Source: GCA-2746605 sp963710615 (GTDB lineage Bacteria > Bacteroidota > Ignavibacteria > Ignavibacteriales > Melioribacteraceae). From it: DNA of 64,000 nt. Shown piece after piece: positions 40,516 to 49,086 of the stretch (position 1 is its first letter; each line of letters starts with the position of its first letter). The position numbers and the translations under genes are program-made. The notes under the pieces were generated by a model. It saw nothing but the letters and a program-made list of their open reading frames with translations, made no database searches and was not told the origin of the DNA. The DNA lies in contig CAVQBF010000005.1 of assembly GCA_963710615.1 (NCBI GenBank), positions 1-64,000 on the forward strand. The letters are read 5' to 3'.

Positions 40516-42654
40516 ATGAGAATATTTATCATAATTCTATTTTCAACTTTTATTCTAAAGGCTCAAATTATTCTTGATCCTGTTTTCATTAGTGCGGATA
40601 GCTTAGCTGAAAGACCAGTTACTCTAAGTAAACCTTGGAAATACTCTAAAGGTGATGATAGCACATGGGCTTTTAAATCCTTTGATGACTCAACTTGGGA
40701 TACATTAAGACCTAGATTGGAGTGGGAAAAATACCCTGCTGAAATTTGGAATGGAATTGGTTGGTTCAGAAGAGAAATTAAAATTGATTCTTCTTTATTT
40801 AATAAGTCAGTTGCACTTTCAATGAGTCACTTTGGCGCCTCAGAAATTTATTTAAATGGGGAACAAATTGCTAAATATGGGAAAGTAAGTACAATCCCGG
40901 ATAGTGAAAAAGTTTATCAGCCTCAAAGTATCCCTATTGCAGTAAATTTTACTAATGATACGAACTATATGTTAGCCGTGAGATATTCAAACTATGCATC
41001 GGTTGAAGAACCGGAATGGGTGGACTCATGGTATGGCCAGCATGGTTTTACATTGAGAATAAATGATATTAATGATGAAGTAAAAAGTCAGATATTAAAT
41101 GGGAAAATGAATTTTGGAGTTAATTTTGCAATAGGGGGCATCTTTTTCTCCCTTGCAATTTTATACTTTCTACTTCACTTATTTTATTCAAAACGAAAAG
41201 AAAACCTCTATTATGCATTATTCTCATTTTCGCTAGCATTATTATTCTTTTCAAGTAAATTAGGTGAATTAGTTTTTACAAAAATTATTTGGGTCATTAT
41301 TTTTCAAACAATCAGTATAACGGGTATCGCTTTAGCATTTTTAGTTTACCTAGGTTTCATCTATTCTATTTTTTATAAAACAATACCAAAGCAAATTTGG
41401 TTCTTTTTATTTGGTACAATTTTAATTGGTATTATGTTCTTTATTAATCCGTTAAGAGAATATATAAATTATGCTTTACCTATTTATATTTTTCTGGCAA
41501 CCATTGAAGGGCTACGATCAATCATTATTGCAATTAAAAATAAAAAAGAACATGCGTGGGTAATTGGCACTGGAGTGATGGTCTTTGTATTTCTTATTTT
41601 AACGATCTTTGTAATAAATCTGTTCAATCTTAGGCCACCAGAAATATATATACTAATTTTATTTATCGTTGGCTTGTTTGGTTTGCCTGGCTCGATGTCA
41701 GTTTATCTTGCGAGGAGTATAGCGTCAACTAACAAAAAACTTGAACAGCAGATAATTGAAATCAAAGAACTTTCAGACAAGGAACTATTGGCACAGCAAA
41801 AAAATGCTGAATTAATGCTTGAAACAGAGAAAGAAAAAGCCGCAAAAAATGAAGCAGTGCTTCAAGCTAAAGCTGCAGAGTTACAAGCGAAAGCAAGTGA
41901 AGCAGAAAGAAGAATTCTGGAAGCTGAAAATGAGAGAAAGACTCGTGAGTTAGAAGAGGCAAGAAGTTTACAGTTATCACTACTTCCCAAAACTATTCCT
42001 AGTCCACCAAATCTTGAGATATCTGTTTATATGGAGACTGCAACAGAAGTCGGCGGAGATTATTATGATTTTTATGAAGACCCAAACGGGGAGCTTACAA
42101 TTTTAATTGGAGATGCAACGGGTCATGGTCTTAATGCGGGAACTGTAGTAACAGCAACAAAAAGTTTATTTAATTCTCATGGTCCGAACCCGGATATAGT
42201 TGATACATTTTTTAAGATGTCAAGCAGTCTTAAGCAGATGAACTTCAGACTACTTTCGATGTGCCTTATGCTTCTTAAAATAAAGAATAATGAATTAAGA
42301 CTTTCATCAGCCGGGATGCCTCCCGCATTAATATATAGATCAGATTCAAAAACTGTAGATGAATTTATTATTCGAGGAATGCCTTTAGGAACGGCAAATA
42401 GTTTCCCATATGAGCTACAGAAAACAACAATTAAATCGGGAGATACAATACTATTGATGAGTGATGGTTTCCCCGAACTATTTAATCAATCAAAAGAAAT
42501 GTTTGGATACAAGAATGTACAGAATGAATTCCTGAAATGTGGAAATGAAACTCCGGAATTGATTATTGAATACTTGAAAAATAAAATGAAAGAATGGTCG
42601 TCAAATAGAGTCCCTGATGATGATGTGACTTTTGTTGTTATTAAAGTTAAATAA
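40516..42654 (+). CDS. P13: 7TMR-DISM-like receptor with PP2C phosphatase
   Basis: This 712-residue protein uses a third sensor design. After a signal peptide (~1-17, cleavage near KAQ) comes a periplasmic jelly-roll, carbohydrate-binding-like domain (~20-190; GWFRREIKI and ASEIYLNGEQIAKYG are typical strands). Seven hydrophobic helices (~205-400) resemble the 7TMR-DISM module. An Ala/Glu-rich coiled coil (~405-490) leads to PP2C (~495-712) with GDYYD, GDATGHGLNAG, LLMSDGFPEL and VPDDDVTFVVIKVK. It is the last phosphatase of the array and lies 58 bases before the STAS gene. Known 7TMR-DISM proteins bind carbohydrates or other ligands outside and drive kinases, cyclases or phosphatases inside. 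Confidence 0.9.
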   Translation: MRIFIIILFSTFILKAQIILDPVFISADSLAERPVTLSKPWKYSKGDDSTWAFKSFDDSTWDTLRPRLEWEKYPAEIWNGIGWFRREIKIDSSLFNKSVALSMSHFGASEIYLNGEQIAKYGKVSTIPDSEKVYQPQSIPIAVNFTNDTNYMLAVRYSNYASVEEPEWVDSWYGQHGFTLRINDINDEVKSQILNGKMNFGVNFAIGGIFFSLAILYFLLHLFYSKRKENLYYALFSFSLALLFFSSKLGELVFTKIIWVIIFQTISITGIALAFLVYLGFIYSIFYKTIPKQIWFFLFGTILIGIMFFINPLREYINYALPIYIFLATIEGLRSIIIAIKNKKEHAWVIGTGVMVFVFLILTIFVINLFNLRPPEIYILILFIVGLFGLPGSMSVYLARSIASTNKKLEQQIIEIKELSDKELLAQQKNAELMLETEKEKAAKNEAVLQAKAAELQAKASEAERRILEAENERKTRELEEARSLQLSLLPKTIPSPPNLEISVYMETATEVGGDYYDFYEDPNGELTILIGDATGHGLNAGTVVTATKSLFNSHGPNPDIVDTFFKMSSSLKQMNFRLLSMCLMLLKIKNNELRLSSAGMPPALIYRSDSKTVDEFIIRGMPLGTANSFPYELQKTTIKSGDTILLMSDGFPELFNQSKEMFGYKNVQNEFLKCGNETPELIIEYLKNKMKEWSSNRVPDDDVTFVVIKVK

Positions 42655-42702
42655 TCTTATATTTTTATCAAACTATAACTAAAATAATATAATAAATCAT
42701 TT

Positions 42703-42707
42703 GGAGG
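42703..42707 (+). promoter_or_regulatory. Ribosome-binding site of the STAS gene
   Basis: GGAGG sits 5 bases before ATG 42713. It decides the start: the in-frame TTG at 42701 would place this site inside the coding region. It is one of the clearest Shine-Dalgarno sequences in the array, where most phosphatase genes have none, which suggests the STAS protein is made in larger amounts than the receptors. Confidence 0.75.
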
Positions 42708-42712
42708 TAAGA

Positions 42713-43048
42713 ATGAAGTTCAATACAAGCGAAGTATACAATGCAGCAGTAGTCTCATTTAAAGGCAAGCTGAGAGGTGGTCCTGAGGCTCAAGTTTTTC
42801 AAGATAAAATAGCTAGTTATCTTGAAGAGGGAAAGAAAAACATCATAGTTGATATGACTGATGTTAAATTTGTAGATAGTTCCGGACTTGGTAATATTGT
42901 TAGAGCATTTTCAACTGTAAAAGATGCTGGCGGAAAGTTAAAACTTGCAGGTATTTCAGATAAAGTTCAAGGTGTTTTAAGTATAACTAAATTAAGCAGT
43001 GTATTTGAAATGTATAAAACTGTAGAAGAAGCATCTAATAGTTTTTAG
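42713..43048 (+). CDS. STAS-domain anti-anti-sigma factor (RsbV/SpoIIAA-like)
   Basis: This 111-residue single-domain protein belongs to the RsbV/SpoIIAA/BtrV family. The phosphorylation loop VDSSGLG (Ser56/Ser57) is intact, and the fold pattern (VVSFKGKL, then NIIVDMTDVKFVDSSGLGNI, then GKLKLAGISDKV) is complete. In known systems an anti-sigma kinase phosphorylates this Ser, and PP2C phosphatases of the RsbU/SpoIIE type remove the phosphate so that the protein can bind the kinase and free a sigma factor. Its place right after thirteen such phosphatase genes makes it their likely substrate. The kinase and sigma factor are not in the window. Start chosen by the GGAGG 5 bases upstream. Confidence 0.93.
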   Translation: MKFNTSEVYNAAVVSFKGKLRGGPEAQVFQDKIASYLEEGKKNIIVDMTDVKFVDSSGLGNIVRAFSTVKDAGGKLKLAGISDKVQGVLSITKLSSVFEMYKTVEEASNSF

Positions 43049-43054
43049 AGTAAG

Positions 43055-43133
43055 TTTTTATCTAATTTAGATAAAAATTTTTATTGAGTTTGGGATAATA
43101 ATTATCGTATTTTCTCGAACTCAATATTTTTTT
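43055..43133 (+). terminator. Double hairpin terminator after the STAS gene
   Basis: Two hairpins follow the stop. The first (43055-43077) is an AT-rich palindrome, TTTTTATCTAA with TTAGATAAAAA, followed by Ts. The second (43083-43125) pairs ATTGAGTT with AACTCAAT, has an inner GATAAT/ATTATC pairing, and ends in a run of seven Ts. The second is a good intrinsic terminator and marks the end of the phosphatase/STAS array. Confidence 0.75.
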
Positions 43134-43187
43134 GTCCAAAATTAATTGTTGTAAATAATCGTCAAAGTCATTTGATTTTCACATAAT

Positions 43188-44033
43188 ATGAAAAAGATAG
43201 ATTTTATTAAAATTAATGGTGCCGGTAACGATTTTATCTTAATTGATGCTGACAAAAACAAAAATATAACTCTAAATTCAAAGATTATTAAGGATTTATG
43301 TGATAGAAGAAAAGGGATTGGGGCCGACGGGATTTTATTGTTTAAATCTTCATTGACCCATGATTTTGAACTCGAGTATTATAATTCAGATGGTTCACTA
43401 GGTTCTCTCTGTGGAAATGGTTCAAGATGTTCAATAAAGTACTTTTTTGATATAACGGAAGAAAAGAAAACTTCAACAAAATTCCTATGTAATGGCTTAA
43501 TTTACCACGGCAGAATTGAGGAAGATGGTCTCATAACTTTCTTTCTACTGGATCCATCAGAATTAAAATTAGACCTTAAACTAAAAATAAATGATAAGAA
43601 ATTTCCTGCATATTTTATTAATACCGGTTCGCCGCATACAATAATATTTTGGGAAGATATAAAAAAATATTTTCAAGAAGATTTTAAAACATTTGATGTT
43701 AAAAAATTTGGTAGACAGATTAGATTTCTGAATGAATTTCATCCTGGAGGAACAAATGTAAATTTTGTTGATAAAAATATTGACGGCAGTCTTTACATTC
43801 GTACTTTTGAAAGAGGAGTGGAGGAAGAAACATCAGCATGTGGAACAGGAACTGTAGCATCAGCCTTAGTAACTTCGATCATTTATCAATTAAATTCACC
43901 ACTAACTTTTACTACTTTTGGTAATGATCAGCTCGTTGTAAATTTCAAGAAAAAAAATGATTTTTTTACAAAAATAACATTAACAGGACCTGTAAAAATT
44001 AATTATATTGGAACTTATAATTTTTTAAAATGA
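43188..44033 (+). CDS. dapF: Diaminopimelate epimerase
   Basis: It converts LL- to meso-diaminopimelate for lysine and peptidoglycan synthesis in the cytosol. The 281 residues match the family length. The start NGAGNDFILID and the two catalytic Cys are visible: Cys75 in LCGNGSRC and Cys218 in SACGTGTVASA. A DapF signature also appears at GIGADGIL. The gene is separated from the STAS gene by a terminator, so it starts a new unit. Its stop overlaps the ATG of the next small gene (ATGA). Confidence 0.95.
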   Translation: MKKIDFIKINGAGNDFILIDADKNKNITLNSKIIKDLCDRRKGIGADGILLFKSSLTHDFELEYYNSDGSLGSLCGNGSRCSIKYFFDITEEKKTSTKFLCNGLIYHGRIEEDGLITFFLLDPSELKLDLKLKINDKKFPAYFINTGSPHTIIFWEDIKKYFQEDFKTFDVKKFGRQIRFLNEFHPGGTNVNFVDKNIDGSLYIRTFERGVEEETSACGTGTVASALVTSIIYQLNSPLTFTTFGNDQLVVNFKKKNDFFTKITLTGPVKINYIGTYNFLK

Positions 44034-44041
44034 GGGAAAGA

Positions 44042-44338
44042 ATGAGTAGAGTTTTATTTTCAATAAGTTACGATATAATTCCGGATAAACGTGCGGAGTA
44101 TTTGGATGTAATACGAGAACTCAAAAGTATTGTAAAATCAGATGGTTTGGAAAGTTACTCAGTTTTTGAACAGAAAGCGAAAGATAACAGTTTTCAAGAG
44201 TTATATGTTTATAAATCAAAAGAAGCGTGGGAAGAAGCAGACGAAGTAGAAAACGAACGAGTTGATATTTTAATGACAAAATTATCAGATTTGGTTAAAG
44301 AGAAAACTACACATTACTCAACATTATTTGAAGTTTAG
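44042..44338 (+). CDS. Small ABM-like dimeric alpha/beta-barrel protein
   Basis: A protein of about 98 residues from ATG 44042; an upstream ATG at 44030 overlaps the dapF stop and would add four residues. GAGGGAAAG before 44042 favours the later start. The pattern (VLFSISYDIIPDKRAEYLDV, then ESYSVFEQ, then ELYVYKSKEAWEEADE) fits the antibiotic biosynthesis monooxygenase-like ferredoxin fold, a family that includes quinol monooxygenases and many uncharacterised stress proteins. No catalytic residue can be named, so the biochemical role is open. It is likely co-transcribed with dapF. Confidence 0.65.
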   Translation: MSRVLFSISYDIIPDKRAEYLDVIRELKSIVKSDGLESYSVFEQKAKDNSFQELYVYKSKEAWEEADEVENERVDILMTKLSDLVKEKTTHYSTLFEV

Positions 44339-44373
44339 ACGAATAATTCTTATAACATCACTTTAAGTTTATC

Positions 44374-45417
44374 ATGTATGAATATGTTGGTGCAATTCAT
44401 ATGCACTCCAAATTTTCAGATGGCTCCGGAGATGCAGAGAAAATTGCAGAAACTGCAAATGAAGTTGGTCTGGATTTCGTAATCCTAACCGATCATAATA
44501 CTTTACGGGCTTTGGATGAAGGCTATCAGAAGTGGTATGATAATACTTTAATGCTGGTTGGCTGCGAGCTTAATGATAAGGTAAACAAAAATCATTATCT
44601 TGCAATGAATATTACCGATACATTTTCTACCAGACTATCTGCAAAAGAATATGTGACAAAAGTTAAAGATGCCGGCGGAATAGGTTTTATTGCTCATCCT
44701 CATGAAGAAAGAAATTCAATGAAAGAGCACCCGCCGTATCCATGGACAGATTGGGATGTTGTTGATTTTACTGGAATTGAAATCTGGAATCACATGTCTG
44801 AATGGATGGAAGGACTGACTGAACAAAACAAATATAATCATTTTGTTCATCCTCTGAGATCAATAAAAGCGCCTCCGAAAAAAACTTTAAAAAAATGGGA
44901 TGAACTTAATATTGAAAGAAAAGTAGTAGGTATTGGGGGAATTGATGCTCATGCCCATAAAGTCAATGTCCTAGGTTTTGTTGAGGTTGAAATTTTTCCT
45001 TATAAAGTTTTGTTCAAATCCATAAGAACTCATATTTTAACTGAAAAAAAACTCCGTTCAAAAAATTCTACTATTGATTATTCAAAACAGATAGTTTATA
45101 ACAGTCTTGAAAGTGGGAGGTGCTTTATTGCTAATCACTATCATGGAAATGCAAAAGGATTCAAGTTCTTTGGCAAGTGCTGTAAAAATATTTTCCAGAT
45201 GGGCGACACTATTAAAATGGATGGTAAGATTAAATTAAAGGTTCTTGTCCCCGCTAAAAGTGCTCTTATTAAACTTATTCGAAACGGAAATGTTATCAGT
45301 AAAATTGAAAGCAATGAAGGAGATTTTATTGTATCGGAACCAGGACAATATAGAGTAGAAGTTTACTTAAATGGAAATGCTTGGATTTTTTCCAATCATA
45401 TTAGGATTGAAAACTAA
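44374..45417 (+). CDS. PHP-domain metal-dependent phosphoesterase
   Basis: This 347-residue protein has a PHP fold. Metal-ligand motifs are visible in order: HMHSKFSDGSG (His9, His11), LTDHNT (Asp40, His41), IAHPHEERN and GGIDAHAHKVN. PHP proteins hydrolyse phosphoester bonds, for example in phosphatases and polymerase-associated exonucleases. The C-terminal ~90 residues are beta-rich (KLKVLVPAKSALIKLIRNG), as in PHP proteins with an accessory sandwich domain. There is no signal peptide. The substrate cannot be told from sequence. Confidence 0.8.
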   Translation: MYEYVGAIHMHSKFSDGSGDAEKIAETANEVGLDFVILTDHNTLRALDEGYQKWYDNTLMLVGCELNDKVNKNHYLAMNITDTFSTRLSAKEYVTKVKDAGGIGFIAHPHEERNSMKEHPPYPWTDWDVVDFTGIEIWNHMSEWMEGLTEQNKYNHFVHPLRSIKAPPKKTLKKWDELNIERKVVGIGGIDAHAHKVNVLGFVEVEIFPYKVLFKSIRTHILTEKKLRSKNSTIDYSKQIVYNSLESGRCFIANHYHGNAKGFKFFGKCCKNIFQMGDTIKMDGKIKLKVLVPAKSALIKLIRNGNVISKIESNEGDFIVSEPGQYRVEVYLNGNAWIFSNHIRIEN

Positions 45418-45472
45418 TATTTATTATTTTTCTCGTTTAATTTGTTTCTAACATAGGAAAAATTAGTCAATT

Positions 45473-46156
45473 ATGATCGGTAAAAAGAAAAAAATCACTA
45501 AAAAGGAATTACAAGAAGACAAGCTGGTAACCACATTTTATAAATCTCAAGAATTTATTGATGAAAACAAGCAAAAATTTATACTAGCTATTGGAGCCTT
45601 AGCTGTAATTATTTTGGCAGTAGTTTGGTATTCAAATAAACAAACCGAGGATAATCTTTTAGCATCTGCACAACTCTTTCAGATAATACCAATTTATGAG
45701 CAAGGTCAATATCAAAAAGCAATTGACGGTGAACCTGGGACACAATTAGTTGGATTAAAAAATATTGTGGAAAACTACGGAAACACAAATAATGGAGAAC
45801 TTGCGAAAATCTATTTAGCACATTCATATTATGCCTTAGGAGAATATGAAAATGCTTTACAATATTACTCTGATTATTCCGGTGATAGTGAATTGCACAA
45901 ATCTACAGCTCTTGCTGGTATGGCTGCATCGTATGAGATGATGGGAAAATATTCTGATGCGGCAGAAAACTATGAAAAAGCAGCCAAACTAATTAAAATT
46001 GATTCGCAATCTGCGGACTTTTTAATTAACGCCGGAATTAATTATATTAAGTCTGGTGATAAAAGTAGTGCTAAAAATGTGCTTGAAATAGTTAAGAACG
46101 ATTATAAAACAACCACTGCTGCCAGAGAAGTTGAAAAATACCTGGCACAGCTTTAA
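45473..46156 (+). CDS. Membrane-anchored TPR protein
   Basis: This 227-residue protein has a Lys-rich cytosolic start, one membrane helix (~37-53, FILAIGALAVIILAVVWY) and a TPR-like helical C-terminus outside (YLAHSYYALGEYENALQYY, then YEMMGKYSDAAENYEKA). The layout resembles YfgM/Tol-associated scaffold proteins that help envelope folding. The exact role is not shown. It lies 35 bases before efp. Confidence 0.7.
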   Translation: MIGKKKKITKKELQEDKLVTTFYKSQEFIDENKQKFILAIGALAVIILAVVWYSNKQTEDNLLASAQLFQIIPIYEQGQYQKAIDGEPGTQLVGLKNIVENYGNTNNGELAKIYLAHSYYALGEYENALQYYSDYSGDSELHKSTALAGMAASYEMMGKYSDAAENYEKAAKLIKIDSQSADFLINAGINYIKSGDKSSAKNVLEIVKNDYKTTTAAREVEKYLAQL

Positions 46157-46191
46157 TTAAATATTACTCAATATTTATAATTTTAAAAAGT

Positions 46192-46758
46192 ATGGCTGAT
46201 ACATCAGATTTCAGAAACGGATTAATAATAAAATTTAAAAACGACCTCTATACGATTACCGATTTTCAACATGTTAAACCTGGTAAGGGTGGAGCTTTTG
46301 TTCGTTCCACGTTAAAAAATTTAAGAACCGGAAAAGTTTTAGATAATACATTCAGATCGGGTGAAGGTGTTGATGTGGTGCGGGTTGAAAGAAGAAAATA
46401 TCAATACCTCTTTAAAGAAGCTGCAGGATTGGTACTTATGGATAATGATACTTACGAACAGACCATTGTTCCAACAGAATTATTTGCAGGTGGTGAAAAT
46501 TATTTGAAAGAGGGTGAAGCTGTTGAGTTATTATTAGATGATAACGATCAAATTGTTACGGTTGATATTCCAATTCATGTTCAATTAGAGGTAATTGAGA
46601 CAGAACCCGGCTTCAGAGGTAACACGGCGACAAATGCTATGAAACCAGCTAAATTAGAAACAGGAGTAACAATAAATGTTCCTTTATTTATTGATCAAGG
46701 CGATATATTAAAGGTTGATACTCGATCAGGACAATACATGGAAAGAATAAAAAACTGA
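46192..46758 (+). CDS. efp: Translation elongation factor P
   Basis: EF-P relieves ribosome stalling at polyproline stretches. The 188 residues are the usual three-domain length. The KOW-like N-domain shows the loop HVKPGKGGAFVR with Lys32 at the modifiable tip, and the C-terminus has the conserved GDILKVDTRSGQYMER. Being Lys at the tip, it could carry a lysyl-type modification, but no modification gene is seen here. It heads the efp-accB-accC-gcvH run, with 8 bases to accB. Confidence 0.96.
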   Translation: MADTSDFRNGLIIKFKNDLYTITDFQHVKPGKGGAFVRSTLKNLRTGKVLDNTFRSGEGVDVVRVERRKYQYLFKEAAGLVLMDNDTYEQTIVPTELFAGGENYLKEGEAVELLLDDNDQIVTVDIPIHVQLEVIETEPGFRGNTATNAMKPAKLETGVTINVPLFIDQGDILKVDTRSGQYMERIKN

Positions 46759-46766
46759 GAGATAAA

Positions 46767-47237
46767 ATGGATATAAATGAAATAAAAAAACTTATCAAAG
46801 TTTTTGAAAATGCAAAGGTTACTGAACTATCAATACAGGAAGGTGATCTTAAAATAAAATTATCAAAAAATGGTGCTGCTAATCCTCAAAGTTTTGTTCA
46901 GTCTAATATTCCGGTTGAAAATCCTTCTCAATTGCACCAGGCAGAATTAAATGCCAAAGCTGAATCTGAGGCCTCAACTAAAAAAGCTGAAGATAATTTA
47001 CATACAATAAACTCCCCAATTGTAGGAACTTTCTACAGAGCACCCGGCCCTGATGCTGATCCATATATTCAGATTGGTGATTCAGTTACTGAAGGTTCTG
47101 TTTTATGTATTGTCGAAGCAATGAAACTAATGAATGAAATTGAGTGTGATGTTAATGGCAAGGTAGTTCAGGTGTTAGTTGAAAATGGTACACCGGTTGA
47201 ATTCAATCAGCCTTTATTTAAGATAGAAAAGAGTTAA
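46767..47237 (+). CDS. accB: Biotin carboxyl carrier protein of acetyl-CoA carboxylase
   Basis: This 156-residue carrier brings biotin between the carboxylase and carboxyltransferase steps of malonyl-CoA synthesis. The biotin site is EAMKLMNEIE with Lys120. A variable linker (~40-78, rich in Ala, Ser, Gln and Glu) joins the N-terminal helix region to the biotinyl domain. It is 8 bases after efp and 27 bases before accC. Confidence 0.95.
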   Translation: MDINEIKKLIKVFENAKVTELSIQEGDLKIKLSKNGAANPQSFVQSNIPVENPSQLHQAELNAKAESEASTKKAEDNLHTINSPIVGTFYRAPGPDADPYIQIGDSVTEGSVLCIVEAMKLMNEIECDVNGKVVQVLVENGTPVEFNQPLFKIEKS

Positions 47238-47264
47238 GATAATTAAAAAATAGCGGGAGAACTC

Positions 47265-48605
47265 TTGTTCAAAAAAATCCTAATCGCCAATCGTGGTGAA
47301 ATAGCATTAAGAATTATTAGAACTTGTAAAGAATTAGGTATTCCTACAGTCGCTGTTTATTCAGAAGCGGATAGAGAGTCCCTGCACGTTGTATTTGCAG
47401 ACGAAGCCGTGTGTATTGGTCCAGCAGCATCAAAAGATAGTTACTTAAAAATTCCAAGTATAATTTCTGCGGCTCAGGTTACGGGTGCTGATGCAATTCA
47501 TCCCGGTTATGGGTTCTTAGCTGAAAATTCAGAATTCTCAGAAATTTGTGCTGAATCTAATATAAAATTTATTGGTCCTTCACCTGATATGATCAATAGA
47601 ATGGGTGATAAAGCCTTAGCAAAAAGTACAATGAAAAATTGTGGTGTACCTGTTGTCCCCGGAAGTGATGGAGCAGTGAGTAACATTGAAGAAGCCAAAT
47701 CAATTGCTAAGGAAGTTGGTTACCCTTTGATGTTAAAAGCATCTGCAGGCGGCGGCGGAAAAGGTATGAGAATTGTTTGGAAAGAAGAGGAAATTGCAAA
47801 AGCTTTTCAAACTGCAAGTAACGAAGCAGAAGCAGCATTTGGAAACGGTGAGCTTTACTTGGAAAAATATATTGAAAATCCTCATCATGTTGAGATACAG
47901 GTTGTAGGTGATCAGCATGGTAATGTTTATCAATACGGTGAAAGGGATTGTACAATTCAAAGAAGGCATCAAAAGTTAATTGAGGAAACACCCAGTCCGA
48001 TTATTACAGATGAAACTAGAAAAAAAATGGCCGAAGCTGCTATTCTTGGTTCAAAATCGGTCAACTACGAGGGCGCAGGAACAATTGAATTTTTAGTTGA
48101 TAAATATCAGAATTTCTATTTTATTGAAATGAACACCAGAATTCAGGTTGAACACCCTGTTACCGAAATGGTGAATAATATAGATCTTATAAAGCAACAA
48201 ATAATTGTTGCAGCCGGAAGCAAGATTGTAGATATTCCCGGAATTCCAAGAGGACATTGTTTCGAATTTAGAATTAATGCTGAAGATCCTGACAATAACT
48301 TTAGACCTTCACCTGGTAAAATTGATTATCTACATTTTCCTGGCGGATTTGGTGTTAGAGTTGATTCTCATGTTTATAATCAATATACAGTGCCCCCAAA
48401 CTATGATTCACTCGTTGCAAAACTAATTGTCTGGGGAAGCGATAGGGAACATGCAATTGCTAGGTCAATAAGAGCTTTTGAGGAATTTGCGATTGATGGA
48501 ATCAAAACTACAATCCCATTTCACATGGATGTTTTAGAGAATGAAAAATTTCGTTCTGCTGATTATGATACATCTTTTATAGATAAATATTTTGTTAAAA
48601 AATAA
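47265..48605 (+). CDS. accC: Biotin carboxylase subunit of acetyl-CoA carboxylase
   Basis: This 446-residue ATP-grasp enzyme carboxylates biotin on AccB. Visible motifs are KILIANRGEIALRI at the start, HPGYGFLAEN, the Gly-rich ATP loop KASAGGGGKGMRIV and FIEMNTRIQVEHPVTEMV. The start codon is TTG, preceded by GGGAGA; homologues begin at the same residue, so TTG is preferred. Partner carboxyltransferase genes are not in the window. Confidence 0.96.
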   Translation: MFKKILIANRGEIALRIIRTCKELGIPTVAVYSEADRESLHVVFADEAVCIGPAASKDSYLKIPSIISAAQVTGADAIHPGYGFLAENSEFSEICAESNIKFIGPSPDMINRMGDKALAKSTMKNCGVPVVPGSDGAVSNIEEAKSIAKEVGYPLMLKASAGGGGKGMRIVWKEEEIAKAFQTASNEAEAAFGNGELYLEKYIENPHHVEIQVVGDQHGNVYQYGERDCTIQRRHQKLIEETPSPIITDETRKKMAEAAILGSKSVNYEGAGTIEFLVDKYQNFYFIEMNTRIQVEHPVTEMVNNIDLIKQQIIVAAGSKIVDIPGIPRGHCFEFRINAEDPDNNFRPSPGKIDYLHFPGGFGVRVDSHVYNQYTVPPNYDSLVAKLIVWGSDREHAIARSIRAFEEFAIDGIKTTIPFHMDVLENEKFRSADYDTSFIDKYFVKK

Positions 48606-48617
48606 GTTGAGGTAATA

Positions 48618-48998
48618 ATGACTGTACCTGAAAATCTAAGGTATACCACTGATCACGAATGGGTTAAAGTTGATGGAGACAATGTGTATATTGGTATAAC
48701 AGATTATGCTCAAGGAGAGCTTGGTGATATTGTTTTTGTTGATATTGATTCTGATCTTGAAGAGATTACAAAAGGTGAATCTTTTGGAACAATTGAAGCC
48801 GTAAAAACCGTAAGTGATTTATTTGCACCATGCAGTGGCAAAGTTTTAGAAATAAACTCTGAATTGGAAGATCAGCCTGAATTAATTAACTCAGATCCCT
48901 ATGAAAAAGGATGGATAATAAAGGTAGAATTGACAGATGCTTCTGATCTTGATGGTCTCCTCGATAGCACAAGCTATCAAGCTCAAATTACAGCGTAA
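48618..48998 (+). CDS. gcvH: Glycine cleavage system H protein
   Basis: This 126-residue lipoyl carrier shuttles the aminomethyl group in glycine cleavage. The lipoyl site is GTIEAVKTVSDL with Lys63, and the N-terminal YTTDHEWVKV and C-terminal GWIIKVEL are typical. GAGGTAATA precedes the ATG. It is 12 bases after accC, so it is read with the fatty-acid genes; the other glycine cleavage genes are not nearby, so it could also serve as a lipoyl-relay carrier. Confidence 0.95.
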   Translation: MTVPENLRYTTDHEWVKVDGDNVYIGITDYAQGELGDIVFVDIDSDLEEITKGESFGTIEAVKTVSDLFAPCSGKVLEINSELEDQPELINSDPYEKGWIIKVELTDASDLDGLLDSTSYQAQITA

Positions 48999-49017
48999 CA
49001 CATAAGAAATATTCTTT

Positions 49018-49059
49018 ATGCCGGATCTCAATAGTAATTTTGATGTTCGGCATTTTTTT
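49018..49059 (+). terminator. Intrinsic terminator after gcvH
   Basis: ATGCCGGATCTCAA pairs, with small mismatches, with TTTGATGTTCGGCAT across a short loop, followed by seven Ts. It ends the efp-accB-accC-gcvH unit before guaA. Confidence 0.8.
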
Positions 49060-49086
49060 AAATCCAAATGATAAAATATTACTAAT

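Noticed and set aside
42701..42712. TTG start for the STAS protein
   Set aside because: The TTG immediately precedes and contains the ribosome-binding site; ATG 42713 gives the usual family length.
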